64,000 nt of DNA. Origin: Smallanthus sonchifolius. Its lineage: Eukaryota; Streptophyta; Magnoliopsida; Asterales; Asteraceae. The notes beneath the pieces were generated by a model, which did no database searches, was not told where the DNA came from, and was given only the letters and a program-made list of their open reading frames with translations. Position numbers and translations under genes: made by a program. This document shows positions 22,649-33,587 of this stretch, piece by piece; positions within the stretch are counted from its first letter, which is position 1, and each line of letters begins with the position of its first letter. The DNA lies in NCBI GenBank assembly GCA_023525975.1, contig CM042044.1, forward strand, positions 12,138,501-12,202,500. The letters are read 5' to 3'.

Positions 22649-24137
22649 TTCAGCACCTAAGAGAAAAAAATAAAATTATATAGATGATAACAATAAGGAA
22701 ATTCGGTGTCGATCTTGTTTCACAAAACCAAAACCGTCAAAAATTCGTAACTTGATTTACAATCTGCAACCCCAAAACAACAACAAAAAAAGAGATTTTA
22801 ATTCTTTACGTGATTATAAAACTCTTCATTGCGTTGGATTCACTTCTGAAACCAAACGATTAATTAACTAATTTGGAACAGGAATTACCTCGATGCGCCA
22901 ATCCACTTTGCTCTCTTCACTTGTGTTTCTGAGATGAGATGGGATTCGTTTAAAATTGGGGGCTTCGTCATTGTACTTGTAGTTTAGGTCTTTAACTCAA
23001 ACTCAAACTCAAACTCAAACTCAACTTCTGTTCTTTCGACTCTTTTCACTTTACTTCCCTTTTCTTTTAATTAATCATCCGTTTTTACACCAAATTTTAA
23101 TTTAATGTTTCTTCTGCTTGACAAAATTAAATATTTCTATTACTTTTTTCTTAATATTTCAAATCTTTTTTTCTTAATAATTTAAACTTTTCGAAAGTAC
23201 CGTTACTAAATGCTTATTTTTATCTACGTTGTTAATTGTCGAGTCGCCGCTCGTTATTCAAAACCGACAACTCACCGCTATATTTTACTACTATATATTA
23301 AGATGCTAAGCAGATGAATAGTAATCTTACCTACACGTGTTTTTTTTATATAGTATGGAGGCGACACGTAGCATTGAAACCTCTATATTATATAGTATAG
23401 ATTAATGAAAAACGTTTTATAAAAAAATTATAGAAATCATTATTATTTAATAGAAGAGAGAAAAGATAATTAAAGAAATTTATATAATTAATAGAAGAGA
23501 GAGACGAGAAAAAAAGAAACTTAAGAATACATGAGAGAGTAACAAGTGGCAAATCAAAACCTTTATTTATTATAGTAATCTTTTTACATGTGTTTTTTTA
23601 TATATGTATCAAGTAACATCGATGAACCCAAACACAACATATATAATTTGTAACATCCCGAGTTTTAGAGCACGAGAGAATTCACGAGAAATTAAAACTT
23701 AAATAAAAAGAAAGGAAGCGGGCTTGGGCCGGGGTGTATGGGCCGAAAGGGGAAGGGTTTGGGCCCTTATAGGCCTCAAAAACATCCCAAAAGCCTCATT
23801 TCCATCCTCATTTTCGGATTCTAGAGAGAGCCTAGAGAGAGAAAGTCTCGGTTTTCGGATTAAAGCTTCAAGGATCATTAGCAAGAACCTCTTGAGTGTT
23901 TAGCAACGAAAAGGAAGTGATAACAGGTAACCGATTTTCCTAAATCTGAGTTTTAGTTCATTTTTGGGTTTTTCGGTTTTCGGGTGAAAAGATTATGTTT
24001 GAACGGATGAAACTGAAAGATAAGCATAGATTTGAGTTCCTTAATGGAAATCGAACGTTTTGAATGCAAACAGGTTCGGGATCTTGAAGTGATCAGACCC
24101 GAATGCGAAAGTTAAGGTTTTTCGCCAAAAACAGGTC

Positions 24138-24285
24138 GTGCGCACTTGCTAAGTGCGCACCGAGCAGGTCCTGCGCAAGTGCGCAGGAAGGGAAGTCTGC
24201 GCACTTGCTAAGTGCGCAGGAGGGAAAGTCTGCGCACTTGCTAAGTGCGCAGGAAGCAGTGTCTGCGCACTTGCTAAGTGCGCAG
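24138..24285. repeat. Array of short perfect hairpins, 5' LTR
   Basis: Five units. The full unit has arms CTGCGCACTT and AAGTGCGCAG separated by the three bases GCT. Unit 1 has GTGCGCACTT arms; unit 2 has lost its loop. Confidence 0.9.
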
Positions 24286-24563
24286 GCATCAGGACTGATT
24301 AAGTGAAGTCTGTATGTTAGAGTAGTTAAACCAATAGAGTCGGTAGTGGTCTGATGTGTATTTAACTAATCAATTCAGATCGGAAGTGACGTTGTTGAAC
24401 CTTGTTTAGGACAACCCGAATTAGCTTACCAGGTGAGTTCTAATCCCCTTTTTGCCTTCTTTAGGGGTGGTGTGCATACTTAGTGTAAAGTGTTTATTAT
24501 ATTTTATATATTATAAACTGAAGAGAAAAGCTATGTTTTAGTGAAAGGTTTAAAAGAGGTAAA

Positions 24564-24964
24564 AGTATGTTTTCAGTAAAGTAAGATATATCATTTGGCA
24601 AGCGTTTACTATATTTTCATATACATAAACAAAGGCATGATATATGTACTAGTATGTTTTCAGTAAAGTAAGATATATCATTTGGCAAGCGTTTACTATA
24701 TTTTCATATACATAAACAAAGGCATGATATATGTGCTAGTATGTTTTCAGTAAAGTAAGATATATCATTTGGCAAGCGTTTACTATATTTTCATATACAT
24801 AAACAAAGGCATGATATATATGATAAGCTATGTTTCAGAAAGTGAGATGTATTTTATGATAAGCTATGTTTCAGAAAGTGAGATGTATTTTATGATAAGC
24901 TATGTTTCGGAAAGTGAGATGTATTTTATGATAAGCTATGTTTCAGAAAGCAAGTTATATTTTA
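24564..24964 (+). repeat. 87-bp (x3) then 36-bp (x4) tandem repeats, 5' LTR
   Basis: The 87-bp unit starts AGTATGTTTTCAGTAAAG at 24564, 24651 and 24738. The 36-bp unit (TGATAAGCTATGTTTCAG...) runs 24821-24964. The 36-bp period keeps frame and would encode 12-residue repeats (MISYVSESEMYF), but coding is doubtful. Confidence 0.85.
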
Positions 24965-25239
24965 TGGCAAGCGTTTACTATATTTTATATACATAAACAA
25001 AGGCATATTATATATGAAAGTTATGAACAAGATTTACAGAAAGTTTTATGACAGTAAAGTGAACAGCTTTCCTTCGGGAATGAGTACCAGTTTGTAAAGG
25101 TCCTTGGGACAGATGTTACTTGTACAAGATGTCAGATATGGGTTCTACCCATTAGTAAGAACCTTAGGGTTCGTTAACAGTTGTACAATTGGGATGAGTG
25201 ACGGCGGTCGCTCGGGAGGTCCACGCAACCTCCCCTTAG

Positions 25240-25565
25240 TGTTAAGCGGTATTGTCGGTTCATGGACGTTAGCCATGGGGGCATTGACCAGGTACTCGTC
25301 GGTTCATGGATGTAAGCCATGGGGGCGGTACAGTAGTGACAAAGGAAATTGACGGTTAAGCGGTAGTGTCGGTTCATGGTGTAAGCCATGGGGGCATTGA
25401 CCAGGTACTTGTCGGTTCATGGATGTAAGCCATGAGGGCAGTACAGTAAAGTGGAATTGACGGTTAAGTGGTACTGATCACGAGGACAATACCAGCAGTG
25501 ATAAGAATTGACGGTTAAGCGGTATTGATCACGAGGACAGTACCAACAGTGACAAGGAATTGACG
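25240..25565 (+). repeat. Degenerate short repeats in 5' LTR
   Basis: Interspersed copies of GGTTCATGGATGTAAGCCAT and GAATTGACGGTTAAGCGGTA separated by variable linkers; the same block is at 29564-29889. Confidence 0.75.
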
Positions 25566-26066
25566 GATACTTTATGAATGTTTTAAATTATGTTTTTGAA
25601 AAGTGTAGTATGTAAAGTTTTGCCTTAAGGGCAGTATGTATGTATTAGTAAATCTTTTGTATAAATGATTTAAAGTAAACGTTAGAACTCACTCAGCGTT
25701 GCTGATTTTTAGTATGCATATCAGTTAAGTGCAGGTTTAGTTGATGGATGTGGATGCTTGGCTTAGAGAGAAGAGTTACCCGAAGATCAGTGTCTGGCAT
25801 CCCGATTATGTTTTATGTTATGTTTTAAGTTGATGTTGTTAAAGACAAGTGGTATTAGATATGTTTATGTTTCTTTTGATTATGTTGATTAAGACAAGTT
25901 TCAGTTGTATTTGGCTAGCTATGTTTAGACATGTTATGTTTCCGCTGCGTATGTTGAGAAGTTTAAATCGTTTCCGCTGTGTTAATGTATGTCTTATGTT
26001 TAAAGTGCTATGTGTTGATGAGTAAATCCAACAAGTGAGGCCTCCTGGGTTTGGGGCCTCACAAGT

Positions 26067-26078
26067 TGGTATCAGAGC
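26067..26078 (+). other. Primer-binding site of the gag-only element
   Basis: TGGTATCAGAGC, complementary to the 3' end of initiator tRNA-Met, three bases inside the 5' LTR. Confidence 0.9.
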
Positions 26079-26399
26079 CATAGTTTGAGAGATTTGGACA
26101 TCCCCGATGTTCAGACTTAAACTGAGAATGGGACAAGTAGCGGATGCCAGTAACGGGTAAGTCAAGCCAAAGCATCAGAAGCGTATAGTAAGTAAAGTTT
26201 CTTTCCTAGTGTTAGAGTGTCAAGATAAGAATAGAGGCTTTAGTGGAATCATGAAAGCGAATAAATGGAAAACAAGAAGTGATGTAATGGTTAATTGCAG
26301 ATGACCAGTGTATATTAACATCTTACCTTACTTATTGTGTTCTACATATTCCCTAGCATGATGAAATTAAATCTTTTGTTCTCTATCTTTCCGTTAGAA

Positions 26400-27362
26400 A
26401 TGGCTAGACGTGGAGGAACTAGAGGGGGTGGAGGAGGAGGACGTGGTGGACGTACAGGCCGCCGCGGTGGAACTAGCATAAATCAAATGATCGAGGGGAG
26501 TGTTCACACTACCCATACTGACACAGAGGTTAGTCAGCACAATGTTGAACATGCGGAAGGAGATGACCAGACGTTTGAGTTTGAACCAGTAGTACAAGCA
26601 GCTATTAGCCGCGAGTTTACCCGATTGCTGAAAGAAACCTTACCGGCTATACTAGACGAAGCGTTGAGGAAGGCTAAGGAGAACTCCAATGTAATCCTAG
26701 CCACTGAAGGGCCAGTGGTGCTTCCAGCTGCGGGAGGACCAATCCTGGTGGAGAATGTTGCACCGCCTACTCGCGGATGCGATTACAAGGCATTTCGTGG
26801 TTGTGATCCCCCTGAGCTAACTGGGGAGAAAGAAGCGGCAGATACTTTAGATTGGATCAATGGCTTGGAATCCACCATCATCCTCAGTGACTGTCGACCG
26901 GATCAAGCGGTCAGGTTCGCAGCTAAGTCACTAAAGGGAGAGGCAGCACACTGGTGGGAGACTGTGAAACAAGCGAAGGGTGACCAAGCGGTCGAGCTAA
27001 TGAGGTGGAATGATCTGAAGGCGTTAGTAATTTCGAAGTTCTGCCCTAAGAATGAAGTCCACAAGGTGGAGAGAGAGTTCCTGACTTTGCAAGCCGGACT
27101 CATGACTCACAGACAATATACTTCCAAGTACAACGAACTGGCACGCCTGGTGCCTCATCTTGTAACAACAGAAGAGAGGAGGATTCATTATTATATTCAA
27201 GGGTTGCCTCCAAAGATACGTACATTTGCAAATGCCAACACACCGAGTACCTTTGAGTCGGTGGTTGTTCTGAGCGGAGTTGTCTACGATGACATTACCT
27301 CTGAAGTCATTTCTGAAGCGCCCATGAAACAAGCGGCTAAGCGGACTGGGGAGGACCTTTAG
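26400..27362 (+). CDS. gag: Gag, capsid part (ends at an in-frame amber codon)
   Basis: I chose ATG 26400 (MARRGGTRGGGGGGRGG), which gives the Gly/Arg-rich N-terminus usual in these gags; an in-frame ATG at 26337 is also possible. The retrotransposon gag domain spans about residues 120-290, with TLDWINGLESTI, AVRFAAKSLKGEAAHWWETV, EVHKVEREFLTLQAGLMTHR and YTSKYNELARLVPHLV. TAG at 27360-27362 ends the frame after GEDL, before the zinc knuckles. The capsid resembles the gag at 1-1216, where that junction is open, so TAG is probably a mutation or a readthrough site. The product would form particles. Confidence 0.9.
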   Translation: MARRGGTRGGGGGGRGGRTGRRGGTSINQMIEGSVHTTHTDTEVSQHNVEHAEGDDQTFEFEPVVQAAISREFTRLLKETLPAILDEALRKAKENSNVILATEGPVVLPAAGGPILVENVAPPTRGCDYKAFRGCDPPELTGEKEAADTLDWINGLESTIILSDCRPDQAVRFAAKSLKGEAAHWWETVKQAKGDQAVELMRWNDLKALVISKFCPKNEVHKVEREFLTLQAGLMTHRQYTSKYNELARLVPHLVTTEERRIHYYIQGLPPKIRTFANANTPSTFESVVVLSGVVYDDITSEVISEAPMKQAAKRTGEDL

Positions 27363-27665
27363 GGTCCTAATGATAAGAGGTCAAGGTTAGAAGCGGAGGG
27401 TTTGTGTGGAAAATGTGGAAAAAGGCACGGAGGAGAGTGCAGAGCTGGGCAGGTGGGATGTTTCAGGTGTGGCAGGTTTGGACACCAATCGCGGGACTGC
27501 CTGAAAAGGCCAAGATGCCACAATTGTGGGGAACAGGGACACAGGAGCCGAGATTGCAGGAAACCCAAGAAAGCGGAAGCGGGAGGATCCGGAAAGGGTA
27601 AGGCTGCAGAGAAGGAACCTTACATCAACAAGGCCACAGCAAGGGTTTACCAGATGACTCAATAA
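27363..27665 (+). pseudogene. gag: Gag, zinc-knuckle part, same frame beyond the amber codon
   Basis: The frame continues unbroken for 100 codons after TAG to TAA 27663-27665. It contains CGKCGKRHGGEC, CFRCGRFGHQSRDC and CHNCGEQGHRSRDC, two of them full CCHC zinc knuckles, then a basic tail. Reached only by stop readthrough or from a different start. Confidence 0.85.
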
Positions 27666-27923
27666 GGTGCGTTGCAAGCTCTTATTTGTTATATGGAAAG
27701 TTTATGTTATTATTTCCTTACTAAATTAGTTAGCCCCATTAGTCTAGATGCCTTAGAATTTGAGATAGCCTAAGGTCAAGCTCCCAGTGGTAGTTGATCA
27801 CAATGGCCTTCATGACCGAGCTGCCTTGCATAACTACGGTTCATGCCACCCGTTCTATGATTTGCTATCAGTGTAGCTTATGGCAGGTTTCGAGGACGAA
27901 ACCTATTGTAAGGAGGGTAGACT
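27666..27923 (+). other. Remnant pol 3' end and polypurine tract
   Basis: Non-coding. It contains GTTTCGAGGACGAAACC near 27887 and the purine run AAGGAGGG at 27910-27917, just before the 3' LTR, which primes plus-strand synthesis. Confidence 0.75.
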
Positions 27924-28426
27924 TGTAACATCCCGAGTTTTAGAGCACGAGAGAATTCACGAGGAATTAAAACTTAAATAAAAAGAAAGGAAGCGGGCTT
28001 GGGCCGGGGTGTATGGGCCGAAAGGGGAAGGGTTTGGGCCCTTATAGGCCTCAAGAACAACCCAAAAGCCTCATTTCCATCCTCATTTCCGGATTCTAGA
28101 GAGAGAAAGTAAGAGAGAGCCTAGAGAGTGAAAGTCCCGGTTTTCGGATTAAAGCTTCAAGGATCATTAGCAAGAGCCTCTTGAGTGTTTAGCAACGAAA
28201 AGGAAGTGATTACAGGTAACCGATTCTCCTAGATCTGAGTTTTAGTTCATTTTTGGGTTTTTCGGGTTTCGGGTGAAAAGATTATGTTTGAACGGATGAA
28301 ACTGAAAGATAAGCATAGATTTGAGTTCCTTAATGGAAACCGAACGTTTTGAATGCAAACAGGTTCGGGATCTTGAAGTGATCAGACCCGAATGCGAAAG
28401 TTAGGGTTTTTCACCAAGAACAGGTC

Positions 28427-28609
28427 GTGCGCACTTGCTAAGTGCGCACCGAGCAGGTCCTGCGCACTTGTTAAGTGCGCAGGAAGAGGAACCTGTGCAC
28501 TTATGCGCAGGAAGGGAAGTCTGCGCACTTGCTAAGTGCGCAGGAGGGGAAGTCTGCGCACTTGCTAAGTGCGCAGGAAGCAGTGTCTGCGCACTTGCTA
28601 AGTGCGCAG
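28427..28609. repeat. Array of short perfect hairpins, 3' LTR
   Basis: Six units, one more than the 5' LTR. Units 4-6 are perfect (10-bp arms, GCT loop); unit 2 has loop GTT; unit 3 (CTGTGCACTTATGCGCAG) is damaged. Confidence 0.9.
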
Positions 28610-28887
28610 GCATCAGGACTGATTAAGTGAAGTCTGTATGTTAGAGTAGTTAAACCAATAGAGTCGGTAGTGGTCTGATGTGTATTTAACTAATCAATTC
28701 AGATCGGAAGTGACATTGTTGAACCTTGTTTAGGACAACCCGAATTAGCTTACCAGGTGAGTTCTAATCCCCTTTTTGCCTTCTTTAGGGGTGGTGTGCA
28801 TACTTAGTGTAAAGTGTTTATTATATTTTATATATTATAAACTGAAGAGAAAAGCTATGTTTTAGTGAAAGGTTTAAAAGAGGTAAA

Positions 28888-29288
28888 AGTATGTTTTCAG
28901 TAAAGTAAGATATATCATTTGGCAAGCGTTTACTATATTTTCATATACATAAACAAAGGCATGATATATGTACTAGTATGTTTTCAGTAAAGTAAGATAT
29001 ATCATTTGGCAAGCGTTTACTATATTTTCATATACATAAACAAAGGCATGATATATGTGCTAGTATGTTTTCAGTAAAGTAAGATATATCATTTGGCAAG
29101 CGTTTACTATATTTTCATATACATAAACAAAGGCATGATATATATGATAAGCTATGTTTCAGAAAGTGAGATGTATTTTATAATAAGCTATGTTTCAGAA
29201 AGTGAGATGTATTTTACGATAAGCTATGTTTCGGAAAGTGAGATGTATTTTATGATAAACTATGTTTCAGAAAGCAAGTTATATTTTA
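28888..29288 (+). repeat. 87-bp and 36-bp tandem repeats, 3' LTR
   Basis: Same organisation as 24564-24964, with a few substitutions. Confidence 0.85.
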
Positions 29289-30479
29289 TGGCAAGCGTTT
29301 ACTATATTTTATATACATAAACAAAGGCATATTATATATGAAAGTTATGAACAAGATTTACAGAAAGTTTTATGACAGTAAAGTGAACAGCTTTCCTTCG
29401 GGAATGAGTACCAGTTTGTAAAGGTCCTTGGGACAGATGTTACTTGTACAAGATGTCAGATATGGGTTCTACCCATTAGTAAGAACCTTAGGGTTCGTTA
29501 ACAGTTGTACAATTGGGATGAGTGACGGCGGTCGCTCGGGAGGTCCACGCAACCTCCCCTTAGTGTTAAGCGGTATTGTCGGTTCATGGACGTTAGCCAT
29601 GGGGGCATTGACCAGGTACTCGTCGGTTCATGGATGTAAGCCATGGGGGCGGTACAGTAGTGACAAAGGAAATTGACGGTTAAGCGGTAGTGTCGGTTCA
29701 TGGTGTAAGCCATGGGGGCATTGACCAGGTACTTGTCGGTTCATGGATGTAAGCCATGAGGGCAGTACAGTAAAGAGGAATTGACGGTTAAGTGGTACTG
29801 ATCACGAGGACAATACCAGTAGTGATAAGAATTGACGGTTAAGCGGTATTGATCACGAGGACAGTACCAACAGTGACAAAGAATTGACGGATACTTTATG
29901 AATGTTTTAAATTATGTTTTTGAAAAGTGTAGTATGTAAAGTTTTGCCTTAAGGGCAGTATGTATGTATTAGTAAATCTTTTGTATAAATGATTTAAAGT
30001 AAACGTTAGAACTCACTCAGCGTTGCTGATTTTTAGTATGCATATCAGTTAAGTGCAAGTTTAGTTGATGGATGTGGATGCTTGGCTTAGAGAGAAGAGT
30101 TACCCGAAGATCAGTGTCTGGCATCCCGATTATGTTTTATGTTATGTTTTAAGTTGATGTTGTTAGAGACAAGTGGTATTAGATATGTTTATGTTTCTTT
30201 TGATTATGTTGATTAAGACAAGTTTCAGTTGTATTTGGCTAGCTATGTTTAGACATGTTATGTTTTCGCTGCGTATGTTGAGAAGTTTAAATCGTTTCCG
30301 CTGTGTTAATGTATGTCTTATGTTTAAAGTGCTATGTGTTGATGAGTAAATCCAACAAGTGAGGCCTCGTGGGTTTGGGGCCTCACATAATTATTCGTCT
30401 TAAATATATTAACCCAAATTCCAAGTTGCTTAAACCATGTAAACTGAACACAACATGTGTAACTAGGTTATCAACACCG

Positions 30480-32190
30480 GTTGACGGGCATCAGCGTACC
30501 TAGGAGGTACTCATGGGGTCACCCGCCCCCAATGAAATTGTATTTGTATTAGTATGTATACGATCTAATCCTGATCGGCCCTTATGAAATTTTGGTTCCG
30601 ACCCCTAAGAAATTTTGACACCGACTCTCAAGAAAAAATCAATTTAAGATTTTAAATTTTTACAAATATAAACCTATCATAAACTAATTAACACATATTT
30701 TAAATAATTCTTATAAACACAGTCTCCATTATTTAATTCTCATAAACTCTAATAGCAAACACCTATTTTAAAAAAAATTAAGCCCATTACCTCATTATCC
30801 CAACAATTAACCTAACAACTAATAAACAATTCAATTGCAATTTACAAAATTACAATATTAGCGGCAATTGAAGGGACGGAGTTCAATCACATATCCGACT
30901 CTTTTCACTTTACTTCCCTTTTCTTTTAATTAATCATCCGTTTTTACACCAAATTTCATGTAAACTGAACACAAGATGTGTAACTAGGTTGTCAACACTG
31001 GTTGATGGGCATCGGCGTACCTAGGAGGGGCCGCCCGCCTCCAATGAAATTGTATTTGTATTAGTATGTATACGATCTAATCCTGATCGACCCTTATGAA
31101 ATTTTGTTGCTGACTCTCAAGAAATTTTAACACCGACTCTCAAGAAAAATCAATTTAAGATTTAAAGTTTTTACTGATATAAACCTATCATAAACTAATT
31201 AACACATATTGTAAATTATTGTTATAAACACAATCTCCATTAAATAATTCTCATAAACTCAAATAGCTAATACCTATTTTAAAAAATTAAGCCCGTTACC
31301 TATTTTGACACCGACTCTCGAGAAAAAATCAATTTGAGATTTTAAATTTTTACCAATATAAGCCTATCATAAACTAATTAACACATATTTTAAATCTATA
31401 CTATCTAATAAATAAAAATAATATATGTCACGTGTCGCTTCGACATGTCTTCTCACCAATTTTTTCCCGCTTCTCTCTTTTATTAAATACACTTCTCTTT
31501 TTGGTTTTTTAATAATGATTTATATTTAAATACAACGATTAATTATTCTAATAAAACACATTTATTTTAAGAAACTTTGGAATTTATTTATGTAACTTTT
31601 GTTTTTAACTAAATAATGATGTAAGTTAAATTATATTAAATAAAAATTAATGTATTCAAAGCGTGTAATATACGGGTTTTTAAAGATATAAACATTTTAT
31701 TATTAAGTATATAACATTACATTTTATCAATACGTAAGTGTAACACACGGGTTTTTTAAAATATAAATTTTTTATTAGTAAATATATAATATTACATTTT
31801 ATTAAACCGTGTAATACACGGGATTTTAACATAGTAACTCTTATAAACACAATCTCCATTAATTAATTCTTATAAACTCAAATAGCATATACCTATTTTA
31901 AAAAATTAAGCCCATTACCTATTTTGGCACCTACTCTAAGAAAATCAATTTAAGATTTTAAATTTTTACCAATATAAACCTATCATAAACTAATTAACAT
32001 ATATTTTAAATAATTCTTATAAACACAATCTCCATTAAATAATTCTTATAAACTCAAATAGCAAATACATATTTTAAAAAATTAAGCCCATTACTTCATT
32101 ATCCCAACAATTAACCTAACAACTAATAAACAATTCAATTGCAATTTACAAAATTATAATATTAGCGGCAATTGAAGGGACGGAGCTCAA
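30480..32190. repeat. Reiterated AT-rich repeat block in duplication copy 2
   Basis: Segments starting GACACCGACTCTC-like recur at about 30617, 31129, 31307 and 31921, each followed by the same AT-rich body (AAACCTATCATAAACTAATT...). Copy 1 has one (9222). One unit carries a Helitron. No genes. Confidence 0.7.
31395..31834 (+). mobile_element. Non-autonomous Helitron, 440 bp
   Basis: It begins TCTATACTATCTAATAAATA after A and has the terminal stem CCGTGT/ACACGG (with TAAT loop) at 31807-31822, then GATTTTAACATAG and T. Neighbouring repeat units (about 30700 and 31995) show the empty site. The last bases (ATAG rather than CTAG) are mutated. Confidence 0.75.
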
Positions 32191-33143
32191 TCACATATCG
32201 ATTCTAAAGAGTTACTTCATGTGTATTTTGTTAATATTAACTTGAAAAATAGAACTTGTGGTAGATTCCTTATTAGAGCCTGTGAACTCTAAAATACTCT
32301 AGTTTTAAACCAAATGAATTTTATATTTCATTTTTCCTTAAAGTGCCCCTCACAAGGGGTGGTACCCGTGACCCCCCAAACTACCCAATGCTCAAATTGT
32401 AATGCTTAAAGCACTCGGGTTGTAGAACCCGTGAACTGAACCGAGCCTCAACCCTATATGTCTCGGCGGTGTAGCAGCTTACCCGACTCAACCCGAGCCC
32501 CTAACCCGAGTTGACCCCTCCACTCTTAATACAAATTCTAATTTGTAGAGCAGCCCAAAGGCCCAAATGGACCTCGCAATAAAACAAGCTTTACCCTTAC
32601 TTTTTATGGCTAAATTTGGGCATATTAAATCCAATGAAGGAGGCCCGTGAGGCGTGATTGCCAGGTTTATCCATTAAACCACCTTTTCAATTGAGATTTA
32701 GCCATTAAACCACATATTCTACCCAATTTGACTTTTCTTCAATGAGTCGTCGGTTTATCGGTGACATCTTTATTGACAAGTTCTTTATTCTTATCTTATG
32801 GTTTCCTCAAGCGCAATAAATAGTTACGAAAGCAACATAGTTAGCTGTGATGTTTTAATAATGTTTGGTGCTATTTTATGATAAAAATACAAGGTTAACT
32901 TTGATATAGGTTTCGAACAAAAAATAGCTATGAAAGTAGCACGATTAACTGTGATGTTTTCTAATAAAATAGCACGTGTTTATGTTGGTTTGTTTGTGTT
33001 GTTTTTGTCATGATAAAGCATAATGCAAATCAACGTTATGCCTCTGGTGGAACTATCACTTTTCTTTTTAAAGAAGTCGGTAAAATTCATAGGTTTTATA
33101 ACTCTAGTATATTATTTGTTACTATAATTTAGTGTTTTGTTTA
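32191..33143. other. Non-coding end of duplication copy 2
   Basis: 32637-33143 matches 12937-13446. 32430-32540 has clustered ACCCGAG motifs (CCCGACTCAACCCGAGCCCC) with no clear role. No gene. Confidence 0.5.
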
Positions 33144-33587
33144 TCTCTATTATAATAAAATACTAAATATATTGTCATTTATCATCATCACATTTTATTT
33201 CATAAAGTTTTTCCCTCTAAAACCACATTTACATCCTCCATTTAATCTTTTTTATATTTAGTCCTTTTTTTTTAAATTACATAAATAAACATTATAGCAA
33301 ATCAATTCATCATTATTACCGTTAACTCACATTGTTTAATTATCATCAAAAATTAATATTTTTAAAAAATCAAGAATTAAAAAGGAGGAGATTTTAGAAA
33401 AAAAAACGTGTTTTGTATTTTAAATAAATATGTGTTAGAGTAAAGTTACTAATATTTAATTAGTAGTTTTTTTAATTAAGCTTGATATTTATAAATAGTT
33501 TTTTATTTTGATTTGTAATTTTAATAGTTAGTTTTTAACTAAAATTAAGAAACTTTTAAATTTTATTTTTAAAAAGTAATAGAAGAA
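33144..33587 (+). other. Helitron-like 5' end and AT-rich DNA
   Basis: TCTCTATTATAATAAAATAC follows an A at exactly the point where homology with copy 1 ends. No 3' terminus was identified. Confidence 0.35.

Larger units (their letters stand above)
23649..26063 (+). repeat. 5' LTR of the gag-only element (2,415 bp)
   Basis: Starts TGTAACATCCCGAG and ends GGGGCCTCACA. Contains a five-unit hairpin array (24138-24285), 87-bp and 36-bp tandem repeats, and a region of GGTTCATGGATGTAAGCCAT repeats near 25255-25460. Confidence 0.9.
23649..30387 (+). mobile_element. Gag-only (TR-GAG-like) LTR retrotransposon, complete ends
   Basis: LTRs at 23649-26063 and 27924-30387 (about 2.4 kb each, TG...CA) flank only 1,860 bp of internal DNA. 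TSD TAATT is at 23644-23648 and 30388-30392, and copy 1 of the duplication (about 8990) shows the empty site. PBS 26067-26078 matches initiator tRNA-Met exactly; the PPT AAGGAGGGTAGACT abuts the 3' LTR. The sole coding content is a gypsy-type gag; no protease, RT or integrase. The end of the internal region (TTTCGAGGACGAAACC) is the usual 3' pol end of its gypsy relatives, so pol was deleted from a normal element. The two LTRs are highly similar, so insertion is fairly recent and post-dates the segmental duplication. Confidence 0.92.
27924..30387 (+). repeat. 3' LTR of the gag-only element (2,464 bp)
   Basis: About 50 bp longer than the 5' LTR, mainly because of an extra GA-rich segment near 28100 and one extra hairpin unit. 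Confidence 0.9.
19869..33143. repeat. Tandem segmental duplication, copy 2
   Basis: Direct copy of 5373-13446. It is interrupted by the gag-only LTR element (23649-30387) and by reiteration of a repeat unit (30480-32190), and lacks the Helitron-rich insert of copy 1. The right end of homology coincides with a Helitron-like TCTCTATTATAATAAAATAC start at 33144. Confidence 0.9.

Noticed and set aside
24138..24285. Possible CRISPR array in the LTR
   Set aside because: Regular repeats, but the repeats are perfect hairpins, spacers are short and nearly identical, there are no cas genes and the DNA is plant nuclear.
24769..24996. ORF with repeated MISYVSESEMYF (and its twin at 29093-29320)
   Set aside because: It is produced by the 36-bp tandem repeat in the LTR; the period is a multiple of three, so frames stay open by chance. 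No start context or homologue.
25104..25352. Overlapping plus and minus ORFs in the LTRs (also 29428-29713)
   Set aside because: Both strands are open because of the short repeats and higher GC; they lie in LTR promoter/U3 sequence and have no protein features.
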